A stretch of 43,637 nt of DNA from positions 1 to 43,637 of the forward strand of contig JABUQX010078543.1 of assembly GCA_015478945.1 (NCBI GenBank), read 5' to 3'. Below the pieces are notes generated by a model that did not search any database, was not told where the DNA came from, and was given only the letters and a program-made list of their open reading frames with translations. The DNA is from Trachelipus rathkii (lineage: Eukaryota > Arthropoda > Malacostraca > Isopoda > Trachelipodidae). The position numbers and the translations under genes were made by a program. Below, in pieces: positions 1-9,995 of this stretch (the first letter of the stretch is position 1; every line of letters starts with the position of its first letter).

Positions 1-97
1 AGTAGATTCAAATATAAATACATTTAAAAAGTAAAGAGGATATAGAGAAACAAAGAACAAGAAGTTTTTAATCTTAAATACAACATTGTGAATATGC

Positions 98-489
98 AAC
101 AAAGGGAAAGGAGAATCTTTCAGAGAATATGTAGCAAGGTATGATTTTTGGAAAGTAGACATTGTGAAAGAAAAAACTGGAATATTTCTGTTATATTATT
201 ACATTCATATCTATTGATTAGTAATTCTAATATGAAAGACATGGAAAGAAAGCTAATTATAAATAAGATTGAAGGAATTAAAACAAATATTTTCCTAACA
301 ACTAAAGAATCAATTGTAAATATGATGGAATCAGTATGTGAAATCATAGAAAAAGAAGGCAATAAAAATGAAAATTGGTATAATAATAAAATAAATTCTG
401 TACAATATGTAAATACAATAATCATAACACTGATGAATGTTATTGGAGAGAAAGAACATTTAAATTTCAATAAATGTGGATATTTGTAA
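98..489 (+). pseudogene. Gag remnant of copia A
   Basis: A short reading frame at 98-151 encodes ESFREYVARYD, which matches the motif in the other two copia Gags of this window (ESVKEYVIRYE in copia B, ESMREYVNRYE in copia C). A 113-residue open frame in a different phase follows at 148-489, Lys/Asn-rich, ending near a possible degenerate zinc-knuckle Cys. The two pieces do not join in one frame. It would have been the structural protein of the particle. The match rests on one motif, so the limits are approximate. The stretch 490-843 is AT-rich and has no recognisable reading frame; it should hold the missing Gag C-terminus. Confidence 0.5.
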
Positions 490-843
490 ACCGTACTAAT
501 CATAAAACAGCAAGATTTGTTTATTTGAAATGAAGAATTATAAAATATACTGGTTGGAAAATGTAGAAAAAGAAGGTACACATAATGAAAAATTGATAAA
601 GAAAATGAAATAATGAAGAGAAAACCTAATAAAGCTATATTTTTCAAGAAAAGAAATAATGAAAAACTACTATTTGAAAAAATTAACTCCATTATAAATA
701 CAGAAAAAACAGAAGGAAAGAAGTAGAAATAATTTAGAAGAATTGGAAGAAAGAAAAAAATAAATAGAACATTTTTCAATAATAATGAAGAATATAATGA
801 AAATATACCGACTCTAATGAAATTAAATATCAAGAAGATGTAA

Positions 844-2208
844 TTGGCTATTATAGATACAGGAAGTATAGAGACAGTAATTGGAGAATTAGAATTGGGA
901 TTAACAAAATTGATTAGTGGATTAACTGATGAGGAATTACAATATATAAATGACACACAAAAATTGAAAAATGGTTGTTTTGTATTTGGAAAAACAGAAT
1001 ATAAAATATTAAAAGAAATATTATTGCCTTGTAAAATCAAAGGAAAGAGTTTTGATTTAAAAATCAATGTAATAGAGGGTGATATACCTTTATTACTAGG
1101 TAAATCAGCCATGAAAAGAATGAAATTAAAAATAAATATTGAAGATGGAACTGTTGATATTTGTGATTTGAATCTACAGAAAGTACAAACTTTTGATAAT
1201 GAAGGAGGACATTCCTGCATATTATTGAATAAAAAACAAAAGAAAACATGTTGGATTAGTCAATTTAAAGAAAATTGGATAAAAGAAAAAGATAGAAAAG
1301 AAAAATTGAAAAAGCTACATAGACAATTTGCTCTTTGTGGAATAGAAAAATTATTTAAAACAATAAAAAATGCTAATGAAAAACAAATAAAAGAAGAAGA
1401 TTTTTGGAATAATGTAAGAAAAGAATTGGAGCAAATTGTGAGAGAATGTGAAATATGTAAAAAATATAAGAAAACTCCACCAAGACCTGTAGTAGGTTTA
1501 CCATTAGCAAATAAATTTAATGAAATAATTCAGTTAGATGTGGGAGAATTTGAGAGTAATAAATTTTTAGTAATAATAGACCATGCAACAAGATATACTC
1601 AAGCAGTATGGTTAAAAAATAAAACCAGTAAAGAAATCATAGAAAGATTAATTGAAAAATGGATTATATATTTTGGAAGTCCTAAATAGTATTATGTCTG
1701 ATGCAGGAAGAGAATTTCAAAATGAAGATATGGAAACTTTTACTACAAAATTGAATATCAGATTAATGAAGACAGCGGGCAGAAAGCCATGGAGTAATGG
1801 GTTTAATGTGAAAGGTAGTAGGCGTTACTAAGGAAAATCATTCATATGAAGTAAAAACACAGAAGTTACATGATAGAAAAAAAGTTATGCATTGGGCATT
1901 TTTGCTAGGAATGGACTAACAAATTATTGGGATATGCACCTAATTCAAACTTGTTTTTGAGAAAACATAGGAATACCAAACATAGTAGGATTCTTGATAA
2001 ATATAATATAAGTGAAAAGAGAGATTTACTGATGACATTGATTAAAGGAATTATTAGAACAATAGAACATGCTAGGGAAAAAAATACATATAGAAAATGA
2101 AAGCTCAGAGAAAATAAAACGTGCATTGAGAAGTCAAATAAGAGAACACATGTCAAAAAATATAAATATAGGTGAAGAAGTATATTACAAAAGAAATATT
2201 GATAAAGA
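844..2208 (+). pseudogene. Protease and integrase of copia A, broken
   Basis: An open frame without ATG runs 844-1689. It begins with the aspartic-protease active site (IIDTGS, residues 2-7) and a later LLLGKSAMKRM segment typical of the protease C-terminal half. It continues into the integrase zinc region (HRQFALCG, then CEICKKYKK, so one His of the HHCC finger appears replaced) and the first catalytic Asp (IIQLDVGEF). The frame is lost at about 1689 by an indel and resumes as MSDAGREFQNE, holding the second catalytic Asp. From 1740 to 2208 integrase fragments appear in shifting frames with many stops. Enzymes to process Gag-Pol and integrate cDNA, now non-functional. Confidence 0.75.
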
Positions 2209-3240
2209 ATGAGAGGACCAGCTAAAATAATGTGTGTAGACGGAAAAACCATCATAGTAAAACATGGAGGTACTTTAAGATCTGTATCAAAAGTTCATTC
2301 AACCAGAATTCAAAAATGTAGATTAAAAGATAATAACAAAGAACTTGAAGATAAAGAAGATGAAAAGGATGAATATGAGGAAGAAAGAAATGAAAACATA
2401 ATAGATGATTTAAATGAGAATGGTAGTGATACAGAAGAAATAATATGGTCAAATATTATGGATGATGAAACTGATAATGAAAAGGAAAATCAAACTGAAG
2501 ATGAAGAAGAAGAAGAAATGACATCAATTGATGAATATGAAGAAATTGATCCAAAAAATGTGAAAAAGGGTAAATACTATGAAATGAAATTAAAGAATAA
2601 TGAAGATATATTAAATTGTTATGTTATCAGTAGAGCTGGCAAAGCAACTAGTAAAAAATATAATAAATGTTATAACATACGCAATTTGAATACAAATAGA
2701 ATATATGATATAGATTTAAAAGAATTTGAAAAAATATATGAATTAGATGTAATTGAAAATGAAGAAAATAGCGAAGAAGAATCGTTGGATGTGAGCAATG
2801 AAAAAATAGATGAAGTGGATAGTGAAGATGAAGATGAGGAAGTAAATCAGAGTTATTATAATCATTCTAATGAAGAAATTAAACAAGCTAAAATAGCAGA
2901 AATAGAAAATTGGAAGAAGAACATGGTTTTTGAAGAAGTAACTGATAAAGGTGAAAGAGCAATTAATGTAAGATGGGTAATTAGTGAAAAATTATTGCAG
3001 AATAACAAGAAAAAATTTAAAGCTAGATTGGTAGCTAAAGGATATGAAGAAACAGTGGAAGAAAAAACAGATGCACCAACTGTTTCATCTGAAGCAATGA
3101 AAATGATACTAACTATAGCTCAGGAAAAGAAATGGAAAATAAATGCTATGGATATCTCAGCAGCATACTTGCAAGGAGATATAATAACAAGAAAAGTATA
3201 TCTAAAACCACCACCAGAATTTGATAATGGTAAACTTTAG
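2209..3240 (+). pseudogene. Integrase C-terminus, acidic linker and RT N-terminus of copia A
   Basis: A 343-residue open frame. Residues 1-35 hold the end of integrase with the VKHGG motif usual in metazoan copia. A strongly acidic, Glu/Asp-rich linker follows (about residues 45-110 and 180-220). From about residue 225 it becomes copia reverse transcriptase: INVRWVISEKLL, KARLVAKGYEE and the catalytic-Asp motif MDISAAYLQGD. It stops at TAG 3238-3240, within RT. Copia RTs normally run a further 200 residues, and the rest continues downstream in other frames, so the stop is a break. Confidence 0.75.
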
Positions 3241-3797
3241 AGATTGAATAGAATAGTATATGGATTTTGTACAATATTGCTATGATGTGGTATTTATCAT
3301 TGAAAAGACAATTACTTAAGTTAGGTCTAAGACAAAGTAAAATGGAACCAACACTATTTATAAGGAAAGATTCAAATAATATCGAAGGATTATTATGTAC
3401 ACATGTAGATGATATTTTATGGGTAGGAAGTAAAAAATTTGAAAACAATATATAATAAATAAATTAAAAAAACATTTTTGAAATAGGAGAAAGTAGTTCA
3501 GAATCATTTAAATATTTAGGAGTTCAATTATGTCAGAAAGAAAACATGATAATGATGGAGCAAAATAGTTACTGGGAGAAGATTAAAATTAATGAAATAA
3601 AAACAAAAGAAAATAGAAAACTTAATATAAGAGAAGTAAAAGAATACCAGCAATTAATAGGAAAACTAAATTGGATGGCAAGAAATACAAGACCAGATTT
3701 ATCTTATATAGTTAGTAAAATGAGTAAAGGAGAAAAAGAACTGTGTATGAAAGATTATAAAGAACTACATAGATTGATAAAAAAAATACAGAAATGA
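3241..3797 (+). pseudogene. RT C-terminal half of copia A, in pieces
   Basis: Two short open frames carry the remaining reverse transcriptase. The first (3267-3455) contains MEPTLFIRK and the catalytic box HVDDILWVGS, where copia usually has YVDD. The second (3546-3797) contains YQQLIGKLNWMARNTRPDL, the conserved connection segment of copia RT. At least two frame changes separate these from the upstream and downstream segments. This would be the palm/thumb of the polymerase copying element RNA into DNA. Confidence 0.7.
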
Positions 3798-3839
3798 ATT
3801 AAATATCATACAAATAAATAATGATAAAATTGAGAAATT

Positions 3840-4406
3840 CATAACATATTGTGATTCATCATTTGCTAATAGAGAAGGAGTAAAACACAACTAGGATGTA
3901 TTATATTTGCTGTAGATAAGAAAGGAAAAATGATACCCATAATGTGGAAATCAAATAAATCAAAGAAAGTTAACCATTCAGTTATACAAGCAGAGGCAAA
4001 TAGTTTGCTTGAAGGTATAGAACAATCGTTGTACATACAAAGAATGTGGGAAGAAATCACAAATAAGAACATACCTTTAATTTTGAGAACCGATAGTAAG
4101 ACACTTGTAGATACTCTAATGTCAGAAAGACAATCAAAAATTAAAAGCATGAGAATCATAATTTCAGCAATAAGAGAATATTTAGATAATCAAGAAATAC
4201 AAAAAATAGAATGGGTGAATAGTAATGATCAATTTGCTGATATATTCACCAAAGAATTACATAATAAAAAAATGAAAAATGTAATCTCCAAAGGAGTGAA
4301 GAATGAATATGAGAATGGAACAGCAAATAAGAACTTCTTCAAATGTAAGATGACTAAAAACAAATTTGAAGAAGCAGAGAAGGGGAAGAATGATAAATTC
4401 TTTTAA
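3840..4406 (+). pseudogene. RNase H of copia A
   Basis: A start segment encodes TYCDSSFANREG (first RNase H Asp) near 3846-3881; after an indel the frame 3930-4406 encodes HSVIQAEANSLLEGIEQ (the Glu helix), LRTDSKTLVDTL (third acidic residue) and the terminal WVNSNDQFADIFTKEL, the standard copia RNase H end. About 50 further Lys-rich residues follow before TAA. Degrades the RNA strand of the RNA-DNA hybrid during cDNA synthesis; broken upstream here. Confidence 0.75.
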
Positions 4407-4724
4407 TCATTTTTTCTCCTTTTCAGTAAACAGATTTAAATATAGAAAAGAAATCATTAGTATATACATATAATATTTGTTTATAATTTATAAAAAATTA
4501 AAATAAGATTAACATATAATAAAGAAATAATATTTAAACAATATTAAGAATATACAACAACAAAGGAATAAAAGATGAAAAAAAGTACAAAAGGAAAATA
4601 CAAGAATTGATGAAAATGTCATATAACCAAAATAGACAACACTCAAAATTCAACCTGAGACAAGAAGAAAGGGGAACATCTTTAACTCTACTATAAGAGG
4701 TGACTAAAAATTACTTCACTTTAA

Positions 4725-4782
<58 letters not shown>

Positions 4783-4840
4783 GATCTCTATTTTCTATAT
4801 ATATATATATATAAATATAAAATATATATAAAATTACTTC

Positions 4841-4876
<36 letters not shown>

Positions 4877-4938
4877 AATGAATTAAGACTATGATGGAAT
4901 GTTGTGTAGATAAATCAAATCAAAATTAGAGATTTGTG
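4407..4938. other. Non-coding tail of copia A and AT-rich junction
   Basis: No gene seen. A purine-rich run AAGAAGAAAGGGGAA at 4662-4676 could be the polypurine tract of copia A, but the expected TG-starting LTR does not follow. Two (TA)n tracts, about 4728-4773 and 4845-4872, fill much of the rest. The G-minus LTR begins at 4939. Confidence 0.5.
4728..4872. repeat. (TA)n microsatellite, interrupted
   Basis: Runs of alternating TA separated by short unique segments. It lies between the end of copia A and the LTR of the next element, like other (TA)n tracts in this window that sit at element borders. Confidence 0.95.
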
Positions 4939-7176
4939 TGACAAAACGATTATGTTATAATAATTAAGAAGAAGTAATAATTGTCCCAAAGAACCAAAGA
5001 AATAGAATAAACAAACTTACAAGATTTCTTTTAACGAAACCAAGAAAATTCTTTAAGACCCATGTCAGAAGGCCATCTCTTGTTCTCTACAGGATTTCTT
5101 GGAACTGCAATATGGTAAGTTTCTGCTGCCTCAAAAATTGCTCATGAATATGAAAAAAATTATAGAACATTTATTAGTAATGACCCTAGATTGACAACAC
5201 AATGTAAATAAGTATATATTATTTTAGAACGACATCTGTACCTTTAAACGCCCAAATTTTCTTATGACCAATGGTTTTATATTATTTACTCAGACTTACA
5301 CCTATGTAAATTTTTTTAACCCTTTTCTCTTTAACAATCAAACCAAAATAATGCAGTGGGAGGAAAAACCCAGTAAATCTCTTTATAATTTTAATATAAA
5401 AAAAATATTTAGAAATACAAAACAAAAGAATGTTTATATACAAATAAATGGAGATGAAAAGAATTTCCTTTATCTTAAATGTAGGTTTAAAGAAATATGC
5501 TAAAAAAAACAAATAGTAATAATGAAATTTATATGTCTTAGTGTATATTATTTAAGTGTTATTTATTTAGTTTTTTTACTAGCCCGAGTACCGCCGAATA
5601 CCGATACCGTCAAACATACGTTCTCGCGCTAAAATAAACCCCGTAGTGCACTACCGCGAACCACGTTGGTAATGTTGTTTAACACCGGCGGCTGACCACT
5701 CCGACTTCTATATTCGTTTTGTTTTATTAGTTTTATCCAGCTATCCCCGATTCCCTTTAATTCGTCTACCTCTCCTCTCCTTATCCACTCACTCCAGGAA
5801 GATGGATACTTTCGAGATTGACTCTGGTTCCAGCTCCAAGCTGGCCTAACCTGTATAATCAGGGGCGGAACACCTCAAGTCGTTATTGACAATGTATATA
5901 AAAAAAATCTATTATGATTTGAATATTCACTTCAATAATCTGTCTGTACACTCCCAGTGAACAGCAATCAGTTATGACCAATTACATATAAATTTCTCTT
6001 TGTTATTAATAATAACCAGTAACACCTTTAAAAATTTTGTTATGTTGTATGTAGTTAGATTGAAAAAAAATTGATTGGGGGATTTTAAACAAATTTATAA
6101 ACAAAGTGGGGGAAATTATTAAGATAAATTAATATCATAGGGGAAATTATTCAAAGTGGAAATTATTCAACAATATTCAATCACTAAATAGAATTATTAT
6201 TATTTCCTTTTACCAAGGATACAAAATTTTATGGGGGGGATAATTATCCAAAACAAACAAAAGAATTTACTCTAACAAAAGTAAAAGATAAACTCCAAGC
6301 TTTATACACTTTAGTTAATTATTATTTTAAACAACTAAGGATCTGGGGAATTTCAAAGGAATGTGCATTTAACTTTTTCTTTAGTAACTTAATCTTTTTA
6401 TTACTAGGATTCAAGACAACACTTCTTGATTAATTATATAATAGATCCTCAACAATTCCTTTTGTTAGCTGATAAACTAGTTTATACACACACTAGCCAA
6501 CAAGCAACCAATTCTCTGTTGCTTAAATATTATTGATTTACAAAAAAAAATGATAAAAAAATTATATTCTTTTTATTTGAATAACCTTCATCTTGGTTGA
6601 AGAACAGTTACTTCACTTGATAGAAGCTTGAAATCCACCGATGGGGCAAAAAAAATGTTTATCTGGGGCAAACCACCCAAGAAAACTTCAATGGTATTGA
6701 AACCAAACCCGTAACCAAAAACCTAAAAAAAATTTAAAACGGTATTACCTATCTAAACTCAGTAAACCATTACAATGTATCCCAACATTCTACCTATAAA
6801 GAAAAACCACAAGAATAGTTAACTAACTTACCCCTGTTGAAACAGAGGTTTTCTTTGGGTTGTCAAGGTGAAATTGGAATAACAAGCTGCGGAGCACTAT
6901 GACTTGAACAGCAAATCGTAGATACCAACTTGGGAAACAAGACTCTGGTAATCCTACATGGTGGGAAAAAAATTTAAAAGAGTTATACTCACTACCAATT
7001 TGTCCCAAAATCTCACCATGAAAGTCACCCATATTTTGTATATCATTTTAAATTTTCATGTAAGTTATTGTTATTTACCTATGGCAGATATTATATTCAC
7101 CAAAATCCAATAACAATCTAACACTTAAAGTTGGTTATTCGGATGATGAGCTGTAGAAAAAGAAAAAAATATAACA
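4939..7176 (-). repeat. 3' LTR of G-minus (2.24 kb)
   Basis: Matches 30490-32750 almost base for base to about 6830; after that the copies differ by many single-base indels, mostly in homopolymers, up to 7176. Plus-sense start TGACAAAACG and end ATATAACA give TG...CA termini. The adjacent pyrimidine stretch at 7177-7190 is a polypurine tract on the minus strand, confirming this is the 3' LTR. A GC-rich segment (about 5578-5870) stands out in the AT-rich LTR. Open frames of 76-107 codons inside are not supported as genes. Confidence 0.88.
5578..5870. promoter_or_regulatory. GC-rich core of the G-minus LTR, with a 15-codon ORF
   Basis: About 290 bases of clearly higher GC, with several CpGs, in an AT-rich LTR; the same block is at 31130-31420 in the other LTR. 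It may be the promoter, but no TATA box or start site was identified. On the strand opposite to the element, ATG at 5802 in a good context (AGGAAGATGG) opens 15 codons ending TAA at 5849, preserved in the other LTR at 31354-31401. Function unknown. Confidence 0.35.
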
Positions 7177-7190
7177 CTCCTCCCCACCCG
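7177..7190 (-). other. Polypurine tract of G-minus
   Basis: On the minus strand this reads CGGGTGGGGAGGAG directly before the TGTTATAT start of the 3' LTR. That is the position and composition expected of the plus-strand DNA primer. It lies 75 bases after the stop of the third ORF. Confidence 0.75.
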
Positions 7191-7264
7191 TTATATATGA
7201 CGGAAGGAAGAGCGAAGAATCCATAAACCAACTAACCAATCTTCAGAATACAGGACGAGTTGCT

Positions 7265-8800
7265 CTATTCTGACCCCTCATACCGCCGTTCGTGATTCCG
7301 CAAAAAGATTTCCAAAATGTTCCGCATTTCTATTCCATCCACGGTTACCCTAGAAGCATGTAATAAAGCCTTAAGGTAAGCGAGGAACTGATCGAACTGT
7401 CCCTGGGCCAGATCATGATACTCATAGGTCATCTGTTGTAGTGCGAGCGAACTGGGAGGTTGAATTGATCTTTTACCCGTTACAGGTGTGGTGGAACTTT
7501 CCAGTGGTCTCTTGCGAGTCCATGGACTCTCCACAACCTGATAAGGTGTTGCCGAATGTTTTGGCATGGATGGAGATGGCATCAAGGGATTTTCTGCCAA
7601 GAAACCGGAAGTGCTTGGGGCAAGAGGAACAGCTGTTGCAGCATCTGGAGAATTTGCAACAGCTAATAAAGTACATCTACCGCACATGGGTTTTCGTAAT
7701 GGAGGAGGGCTACAAACGAACGGTATTCCCGTGGCAGTCGAGGTGGAAGCCACAGGTATAGGGTCAGAATCAGTTACAGCAGGGGCTGCAACTGGGGCAG
7801 GTGCATAAGATGTTGAAAGAGTATAAGAAGAGGGGTCAACAAAACTCAAACGGGAATAAATGCGCGGTGGCTCACTGCCGGTCATCGTGCGCGCGGGTCT
7901 CAAAATTGAACGATCCTTCGCAGAAGTTGATACTGCTTGTCTCTCTTCATTGAGAGAGTTGATAGTAGGCCCTATTTCGGCTGGTGTAGGGAACAGTGCA
8001 GATCGGGGTCTCCTAGGGATATCCAATATATTATATCTATATAACATCTTCCAAAATGCTTTAATCAGAGGTTTACTTGGGTGTATTCCATCCGACAAAA
8101 ATCCTCTAGGACCCAGAGTATAAACACAATTAGATGTGTCCGTTAATTGATTAAACTGTTGACGGTATCTCGGTTCCATAAAGTCCAGAACATCCGAGAT
8201 AGCAATGGTATGCTTTCGGGTCCATCGGATATCTGAGTTATGCAAACGCATCAACTGTTTATACACGTTAATGGAATCCTCGTTTAATTCCCGATCCGAT
8301 GTTCTTGGTAAATCTATTGTATACCATTTTTGTGCCTCAGGTGGTGCAAAGGCCATATGTCTATAATAATTATAATACGGCAAATCCGGGATAGTAGGAA
8401 GGACGATGTAAACTTTAGCCTCAGGACAGTATCTCTCAATTACTTTTACAAGTCTCTTTACAGGTCCGATAGCATGTTCAGCTTGGAAGTCCAAATTCGG
8501 AAGAGAAACTGAATACGTTCTATTCCCTATTTTCATTTGGGCCAAATTATATGCCATACGGAATATGGAAAATACAAAGATATGCGTTGTATCTTCCGCA
8601 ATTTCTTCGTTGATAACTGTCTGAACATCTTCAAATGTAGGCAGCAAAACTCTCAAGAACTTCACTGCGTGGTTTCCTGGATTGTTGATCGATCGATCAT
8701 AGTCGGATTCGAAGTGAGAAATCCAGGAATGGCCCAGAAAAAGAATCTGCAACAGAAATATTATATTCGTCAATACATAGATAATGAGCGGACAATACAA
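7265..8800 (-). CDS. Third ORF of G-minus: SGNH/GDSL-hydrolase-like protein
   Basis: A 511-codon open frame between pol and the 3' LTR. Near its start is LFLGHSWISHF (Ser25), fitting the nucleophile block of SGNH hydrolases, with GHS in place of the usual GDS; FLSDGIHPSKP (Asp237, His240) fits the DxxH block. Between them is VYIVLPTIPDLPYYNYY, alike in pattern and position to CRVICTVPYTPDFDRYN in the third ORF of G-plus. The C-terminal half (about 280-450) is Pro/Ser/Thr/Ala-rich and probably disordered. The first 18 residues are likely not translated as drawn: a strong 3' splice site (TTTCTGTTGCAG) ends at 8747, so the exon would begin at 8746, just before the GHS block. SGNH enzymes cleave ester bonds of lipids or carbohydrates; activity here is inferred only. 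An env glycoprotein is unlikely: no signal peptide plus anchor is evident. Confidence 0.7.
   Translation of the reverse strand: MYCPLIIYVLTNIIFLLQILFLGHSWISHFESDYDRSINNPGNHAVKFLRVLLPTFEDVQTVINEEIAEDTTHIFVFSIFRMAYNLAQMKIGNRTYSVSLPNLDFQAEHAIGPVKRLVKVIERYCPEAKVYIVLPTIPDLPYYNYYRHMAFAPPEAQKWYTIDLPRTSDRELNEDSINVYKQLMRLHNSDIRWTRKHTIAISDVLDFMEPRYRQQFNQLTDTSNCVYTLGPRGFLSDGIHPSKPLIKAFWKMLYRYNILDIPRRPRSALFPTPAEIGPTINSLNEERQAVSTSAKDRSILRPARTMTGSEPPRIYSRLSFVDPSSYTLSTSYAPAPVAAPAVTDSDPIPVASTSTATGIPFVCSPPPLRKPMCGRCTLLAVANSPDAATAVPLAPSTSGFLAENPLMPSPSMPKHSATPYQVVESPWTRKRPLESSTTPVTGKRSIQPPSSLALQQMTYEYHDLAQGQFDQFLAYLKALLHASRVTVDGIEMRNILEIFLRNHERRYEGSE
8747..8760 (-). promoter_or_regulatory. Predicted 3' splice site before the third ORF of G-minus
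   Basis: The minus strand reads ATTTCTGTTGCAG then ATTCTTTTTCTGGG: a pyrimidine-rich stretch and CAG directly before the first conserved block. It suggests expression from a spliced mRNA whose donor lay in the deleted 5' region. Confidence 0.5.
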
Positions 8801-9227
8801 GAGACGTTTTGAGCTTTCCGAGGAAACCCCAAAACCCCACCATATATATCCATTTATTTATTTAATCATTTTATCCTACATGCAGATACATATTAAATAT
8901 ATATATACCGGTATTTGCCTTATATGTCATTAATTCTATTAGTAAGGTAAAATTTTCGATTCTCGATTTACTTCGGAACACATGGGGTAAGAAACCAATA
9001 TCCATCATAATTTTATTAAAAAAAAATATGCTTTACAACTTCAAAAACAACTAATTAGATTATTATAGATTTTACAAATAAATTACAAAAAAAAATTTTC
9101 AGATTACTATACATTTCACAAAATAATACAGATTCTCTAGATTAATTATACATTGTACAAAATAATACTTATCATTTTCGCATTCCCCTTCTAATATTTT
9201 ATCTTAATTCTCCAGTGACAATTATCT
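8801..9227. other. Spacer between pol and third ORF of G-minus
   Basis: AT-rich, no gene seen. On the minus strand it follows the pol stop and leads to the predicted acceptor. Unlike the matching spacer in G-plus, no strong hairpin series was noticed. Confidence 0.6.
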
Positions 9228-9335
9228 TTATTTTCCATCTGTGCGCCTTCTTCTTTCCAAAATGTGCGGCTGTATCCATGGCACTTCAGAAGATCCTCCT
9301 GGGTCTCGCAATCTTGTTCGAGAAGCAATGCCCGT
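9228..9335 (-). CDS. C-terminal end of G-minus Pol, separated by the G-plus insertion
   Basis: Thirty-six codons including TAA at 9228-9230. Removing G-plus and one copy of its CCGT target duplication makes this segment continue, in the same frame, the pol frame that ends at 25010. The apparent stop of the large segment (TAG next to 25008) is made by the LTR end of the inserted element. The segment is basic and Arg-rich. The split costs Pol only its last 35 residues, beyond the integrase domains. Confidence 0.85.
   Translation of the reverse strand, partial: TGIASRTRLRDPGGSSEVPWIQPHILERRRRTDGK
9332..9335. repeat. Target-site duplication of G-plus, left copy (CCGT)
   Basis: CCGT here and at 25006-25009 flank the two outer LTR ends. 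Four bases is usual for Ty3/gypsy integrases, and the interrupted pol frame closes exactly when one copy is removed. Confidence 0.85.
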
Positions 9336-9588
9336 TATGGTAGGGTCCCATGACAATGGTTAGTTGTGGATTCTAGGTAAAGTAAAAATTTGTTTTGTTG
9401 AAAAATTTTAATAGAAAGTGAGTTAGTTAAAGATAAAATTAAATGTTAGGTTAGGGCTAGAGTTGAGAAAAAATAAAATAAAAATCTAGATTGAACTGTA
9501 AATTGAATTAAATTAGGGCCATTGTAAATATTAGAAAAGAAGACCTAAGTTAGAGGAAAGGAAAAAATATATAAGGAATTTTTGAAAA

Positions 9589-9591
<3 letters not shown>

Positions 9592-9648
<57 letters not shown>

Positions 9649-9741
9649 TTATATAATATAATATATATATATATATATATATATTATACCTAGTTATATA
9701 TATATATATAATATATCTATACATATATATATATTATATAT

Positions 9742-9782
<41 letters not shown>

Positions 9783-9790
9783 GATATATA
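9592..9790. repeat. (TA)n microsatellite
   Basis: Nearly pure alternating TA with short interruptions, at the left edge of the insertion in the G-plus 5' LTR. Confidence 0.95.
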
Positions 9791-9791
9791 T

Positions 9792-9995
9792 TGTGAAAAA
9801 TGTAATAAGCAACATTTAACATTTCTGCATAGAAAGAAAGAAGCCTTACCAAAAAGGCACATTTTGGCAAAATTCCTACCATTTATAGATGATAATGGAA
9901 TATTAAGAGTAGGTGGGAGGAATAAAAATCTGAAAAGAATCCTGAACAAGTCTGTGACAGTGTTGAAGATCAAAGGTGGAATTATAAGCAATTGA
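9792..9995 (+). pseudogene. BEL/Pao Pol fragment upstream of integrase
   Basis: A 67-codon open frame without ATG. It contains FLPFIDDNGILRVGGR, close to the well-known BEL/Pao motif (Asp-Glu-x-Gly-x-Leu-Arg-Val-Gly-Gly-Arg type) between RNase H and the integrase zinc finger. Flanked by (TA)n upstream and a stop downstream. Too short to function. Confidence 0.75.

Larger units (their letters stand above)
1..4680 (+). mobile_element. Decayed Ty1/copia retrotransposon (copia A), 5' end outside window
   Basis: Copia order is visible along the plus strand: a Gag scrap, then protease, integrase, reverse transcriptase and RNase H, with integrase before RT, which is diagnostic of Ty1/copia rather than Ty3/gypsy. 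The integrase linker (RPVVGLPLA) and the C-terminal VKHGG motif resemble metazoan GalEa/CoMol-type copia elements; this clade call is from general family knowledge. The coding region is broken by several stops and frame changes, so this copy is dead. A purine-rich stretch near 4662-4676 may be the polypurine tract before a 3' LTR, but no LTR was recognised. The 5' end lies outside the window. Confidence 0.8.

Noticed and set aside
120..1220. 366-codon open frame on the minus strand
   Set aside because: It is the antisense shadow of the A-rich copia A gag/protease region; Phe/Leu/Ile/Ser-rich with no domain.
5264..5512. 76-107-codon open frames on both strands in the G-minus LTRs (also 30815-31138)
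   Set aside because: Both strands are open because the sequence is AT-rich; they lie in LTR non-coding sequence and show no motif. LTR identity alone explains their presence in two copies.
7441..8123. Plus-strand open frames opposite the third ORF of G-minus
   Set aside because: Shadows of the minus-strand SGNH-like ORF, which has conserved blocks.
8781..8900. Plus-strand ATG frame starting MSGQYKRRFELSEE
   Set aside because: Short, no homology recognised, opposite to the element and overlapping the predicted acceptor region.
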